Shown: positions 18,563 through 20,994 of the stretch, piece after piece
Position numbering within the stretch: position 1 is the first letter of the stretch
Layout of the letters: each line of letters opens with the position of its first letter
Assembly (NCBI GenBank): GCA_047619685.1
Contig: JBLHLC010000055.1
Coordinates: forward strand, 1-20,994
DNA from: JABDJZ01 sp047619685
GTDB lineage: Bacteria; Bacteroidota; Rhodothermia; Rhodothermales; UBA10348
DNA length: 20,994 nucleotides
Reading direction: 5' to 3'
Translations under genes and position numbers: made by a program
Notes under the pieces: generated by a model
Seen by the model: only the letters and a program-made list of their open reading frames with translations
The model's database searches: none
What the model was told of the DNA's origin: nothing

Positions 18563-19465
18563 ATGTACCGCTCCACCATCCTTCACCGCACCCTGCGCAT
18601 AATGGCAATTGCTGCTGTGGTGGCCACAATCAGTTCCAACGCGGTATTCGCCAGCGTTGAGAAGGACACCATCAAACGCAGCTTCAAAGTCGAATCAGGG
18701 GGCACGCTGTATCTGGACCTAGATCGCGGTGACGTTACCGTTGTGGCGGTACGCGGCGACATGGTTATGGTCGAGATGGAGCGCCTTGTCAACCAGAGCG
18801 ACTCCGATGACGTGAAACGTGTTCTGGCCCGACACGAGTGGGAGATTGAGTTGGACGGCGATGACGTGGTCATCGAATCGCGCTACCAAAACGAAAGAAA
18901 CCGCCGCCGCCGGACGGAAGAATTCCGTCTTCGGGTGACGGTCAAGGTCCCGTTGGATTACAACGTAGACTTCAGCACCGGTGCCGGAACGGTAGACATC
19001 TCTGACCTTTCCGGTTACGTGGATGGCGAGACCGGCGCGGGCAACATCAGGGTTGGTGAAATTGACGGAGACGTGAGCGTTCGTGCAGGATCGGGAAACA
19101 TCCATATTCAAGGTGTTACTGGAGGGCTTGAGGTTCAGTCTGGCGCAGGCAACATTGACATCGGTTTTGTGGGCGGTGAAACAGAGGCAACTACGGGCGC
19201 CGGCAATATTATTGCCCGAATAGTGCGTCAGCCGGAAGACGATTCCAGACTCGAGTCCGGCGCAGGGAACGTGACAGTTTATCTGGACGGAGCCATTGGC
19301 CTGACGGTGGACGCAAAGTCGAGCGTCGGTTCCGCCGATTGCGAATTTGGCCTGGAAGTCGCCGGCCGATGGATGAGCAAGTCCTTCAGCGGTCGGGTCA
19401 ACGGCGGTGGGCCAGATCTTACCCTCAGGAGCGGAGTCGGCAATGTCTCGCTTCTGAGGTTGTAG
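18563..19465 (+). CDS. Secreted DUF4097-family protein with 18-residue Gly-rich repeats
   Basis: This 300-residue protein has an N-terminal signal peptide with probable cleavage after VFA (residue 30). The mature part has a beta-rich N-terminal region. Gly-rich units (GAG or GSG followed by N-I/V or T-V) start at residues 140, 158, 176, 194 and 212, spaced exactly 18 residues, with further looser copies near 233 and 291. This matches the DUF4097 / putative adhesin family, predicted to fold as a beta-solenoid; no biochemical function is established. An alternative start at 18602 would still keep most of the signal. It lies 83 bases after the anti-sigma gene and is followed by a strong terminator, so it probably belongs to the same regulon. 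Confidence 0.85.
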   Translation: MYRSTILHRTLRIMAIAAVVATISSNAVFASVEKDTIKRSFKVESGGTLYLDLDRGDVTVVAVRGDMVMVEMERLVNQSDSDDVKRVLARHEWEIELDGDDVVIESRYQNERNRRRRTEEFRLRVTVKVPLDYNVDFSTGAGTVDISDLSGYVDGETGAGNIRVGEIDGDVSVRAGSGNIHIQGVTGGLEVQSGAGNIDIGFVGGETEATTGAGNIIARIVRQPEDDSRLESGAGNVTVYLDGAIGLTVDAKSSVGSADCEFGLEVAGRWMSKSFSGRVNGGGPDLTLRSGVGNVSLLRL

Positions 19466-19514
19466 AGGCGTCGCAGGACGCAGCCTGGCATACGCCACGT
19501 ACTCAGCAGCATTC

Positions 19515-19547
19515 AAGGCCTCCCTGGCAACGGGGAGGCCTTTTTTT
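19515..19547 (+). terminator. Intrinsic terminator after the DUF4097 gene
   Basis: AAGGCCTCCC (19515-19524) pairs perfectly with GGGAGGCCTT (19533-19542) around an 8-base loop and runs into seven T residues (19541-19547). This is the clearest intrinsic terminator in the window and ends the sigma/anti-sigma/DUF4097 unit. Confidence 0.93.
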
Positions 19548-19556
19548 GTCTCGCAC

Positions 19557-19586
19557 TTGTAACTTAACGGTGTTAACCGGATACTG
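19557..19586 (+). promoter_or_regulatory. Candidate promoter with internal operator for the TetR gene
   Basis: TTGTAA (19557-19562) and GATACT (19580-19585) are spaced 17 bases apart, each matching 4 of 6 consensus positions. The inverted repeat TTAAC-GGT-GTTAA (19564-19576) lies wholly in the spacer, where a bound repressor would block RNA polymerase. Autorepression by the adjacent TetR protein is inferred from position only. Confidence 0.4.
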
Positions 19587-19610
19587 AATCGATAACCTTG
19601 ATTTTCATCA

Positions 19611-20240
19611 TTGCCAGACTCCGCAGGAAAAATAGCCCACAAGCCGACTGATCTTCGTCGAATCATCCTCGACGAAGCCCGTCGCGGGTTGGTGGCAGAT
19701 GGATACAACGGAATGTCTATGCGGGGCATTGCCAAGCGCATAGGGTATTCCGCCACGGCCATCTATCTCCACTTTGAGAACAAGGATGCCTTGGTTCACG
19801 CCCTGATTGACGAGGGAATGGAGAACCTCTATCAAAGGCTTCGAGTGTCCTCAGTCTCCGAGGCGCAGCCCGCACAGGACCTGGAAACAGCCTGCAGGGC
19901 GTACGTCAAATTCGGATTGGAGAACCCTGAATACTACGAGATCATGCACCTGCTCCACCCGGAGCGGATGATGCGTTATCCAGCCGAAATGTATCGCCGA
20001 GCCCGCAGAAGCCTCGAACTTATCCAGGACATTCTGACCGAAGGGGCCAGCGTGGGCCAGTTCGCCATTGAATCTGCGGCCGTGTCTGCTGCCGCAATTT
20101 GGGCCATGCTGCATGGTGTGGTGTCCCTGATGATCTCGAAGCGGGTCGACGTTCGCATCGATGGAGATGCGCTCATTTCAACACTTGTTGGCCATGTCGT
20201 CAGCAGCGTCACACTAAAACCCTCGGGTCTTGCCACATGA
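19611..20240 (+). CDS. TetR/AcrR family transcriptional regulator
   Basis: The product is about 209 residues. The N-terminal DNA-binding domain (about 15-62) reads DLRRIILDEARRGLVADGYNG, then MRGIAKRIGYSATAIYLHFENKDAL, the standard TetR helix-turn-helix with the YLHFENK end. The C-terminal ligand domain contains AAIWAMLHGVVSLMIS (about 163-178), like the WHG-type TetR C-terminal domain (PF13305). The start is inferred as TTG at 19611, because a stop lies at 19599-19601 and no ATG or GTG occurs before the DNA-binding domain; there is no clear Shine-Dalgarno sequence. The stop overlaps the acyl-CoA synthetase start by four bases, suggesting one operon and regulation by fatty acids or acyl-CoA, as in TetR-type FadR proteins. 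Confidence 0.92.
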   Translation: MPDSAGKIAHKPTDLRRIILDEARRGLVADGYNGMSMRGIAKRIGYSATAIYLHFENKDALVHALIDEGMENLYQRLRVSSVSEAQPAQDLETACRAYVKFGLENPEYYEIMHLLHPERMMRYPAEMYRRARRSLELIQDILTEGASVGQFAIESAAVSAAAIWAMLHGVVSLMISKRVDVRIDGDALISTLVGHVVSSVTLKPSGLAT

Positions 20241-20994
20241 GCAGTGCCGTCGAAAGAGCCCCCTTTGCGCGTCTCGGTTGCACGCTCCCCCAGGTCTTCT
20301 TTGAGGCCAGGTCCAGGTACGGTACTTACGATGCCCTCCACAGGCGGGTCGGAACATCCTGGGAGACGACAAGCAGCGATGACTTGTACCACCGGTCGGG
20401 CAATATCGCGCTCGGCCTGCGGGCGTTTGGTCTGCGAGCCGGAGACCGGGTGGCGTTCTATATGAACTCGGACTCGCTTTTTGTCACCGTAGACATGGGC
20501 TGTTTGATCGCAGGGGTCGTTGATGTCCCGATATATCTGTCTCAGGCGCCGGAAGCTGTCCACTATGTGCTGGAACACTGCGGGGCCCGCATGTTGTTTG
20601 TATCCGATGGCGCCTTGTTGGAGGAGGTCAGGCCGGCCCTTGCGAATCTCCCGGGGCTGGAAACCATCGTCGTCGCGGACGGCCCGGTAACCTCCGTCGA
20701 AGGGTACACCGTCATTCCCCTTTCGCAGCTGGTGGCGCGCGGCGCCGAGGAGTCCACGCGAGATGCAGCCGCCGCTCGGACGCTGGCAGATCAGAGGTAT
20801 CCCGACGACCTGGCCACGATTATCTACACGAGTGGCACGACCGGCACGCCCAAGGGCGTCATGCTGACGCAGGAGAACCTGTCATCGAACGCGCTTTTTA
20901 CGTATCAGGAGACCGGGACATATCGTTTCGGCCCGGACGGCGAGACGGTGCTCTCCTTCCTGCCGCTCAGCCATGTCTTTGCGCGGACCATGTG
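20237..20994 (+). CDS. Long-chain acyl-CoA synthetase (AMP-dependent ligase), 3' end outside window
   Basis: The first 252 residues of an adenylate-forming enzyme are visible. These enzymes activate fatty acids with ATP to acyl-AMP and then acyl-CoA. The ATP-binding P-loop motif YTSGTTGTPKG is at 197-207. LPLSHVFAR near the window edge is typical of the long-chain fatty acyl-CoA synthetase group (FAA1/FadD15-like). Upstream, NIALGLRAFGLRAGDRVAFYM and VPIYLSQAPEAVHYVLEHCGARMLFV match the N-terminal domain. The ATG at 20237 overlaps the TetR stop (ATGA). The frame is open to the window end with no sign of damage. The exact substrate chain length cannot be judged. Confidence 0.93.
   Translation, partial: MSSAVERAPFARLGCTLPQVFFEARSRYGTYDALHRRVGTSWETTSSDDLYHRSGNIALGLRAFGLRAGDRVAFYMNSDSLFVTVDMGCLIAGVVDVPIYLSQAPEAVHYVLEHCGARMLFVSDGALLEEVRPALANLPGLETIVVADGPVTSVEGYTVIPLSQLVARGAEESTRDAAAARTLADQRYPDDLATIIYTSGTTGTPKGVMLTQENLSSNALFTYQETGTYRFGPDGETVLSFLPLSHVFARTM

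Overview
The window looks like a chromosomal segment from a moderately high-GC member of the FCB group, most likely Rhodothermota or a close Bacteroidota relative. This is inferred from the style of the RpoB, RpoC and EF-Tu proteins (for example an RpoC N-terminus containing SLASPESILERSYGEVLKPE), the weak or absent Shine-Dalgarno sequences before several highly expressed genes, and the gene order. I see no transposase, integrase, CRISPR array, rRNA gene or defence system.

Positions 1-1221 hold the 3' end of tuf, a tRNA-Trp gene, secE and nusG. Positions 1235-3152 hold two divergent membrane-protein genes: a hemolysin III/PAQR-type protein on the minus strand and an MFS transporter on the plus strand. 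They sit exactly where nusG is normally followed directly by rplK. A 680-base stretch follows (3153-3835). It contains what looks like a decayed pair of small genes: a 46-residue membrane peptide whose frame is broken at a 10-bp tandem repeat, coupled by an ATGA overlap to a frameshifted His/Asp/Met-containing lipoprotein.

Positions 3836-14488 are the classical ribosomal protein and RNA polymerase operon, rplK-rplA-rplJ-rplL-rpoB-rpoC. RNA hairpins lie in several gaps, including the rplJ-rplL gap and a probable attenuator in the rplL-rpoB gap. A strong bidirectional hairpin terminator (14527-14556) separates rpoC from a convergent minus-strand pair: a phosphodiester glycosidase-like lipoprotein and a PepT-type tripeptidase, with a 4-base overlap.

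Positions 16858-19547 form a regulatory unit. A candidate ECF-type promoter precedes an ECF sigma factor. The sigma gene overlaps by four bases a membrane anti-sigma-like protein with a zinc-finger-like N-terminus and a HEAT-like C-terminal domain. A secreted DUF4097 protein with an exact 18-residue repeat follows, and a strong intrinsic terminator closes the unit. The window ends with a TetR-family regulator (TTG start, a candidate operator inside its own promoter) overlapping by four bases the 5' part of a long-chain acyl-CoA synthetase gene. This suggests local control of fatty-acid activation.
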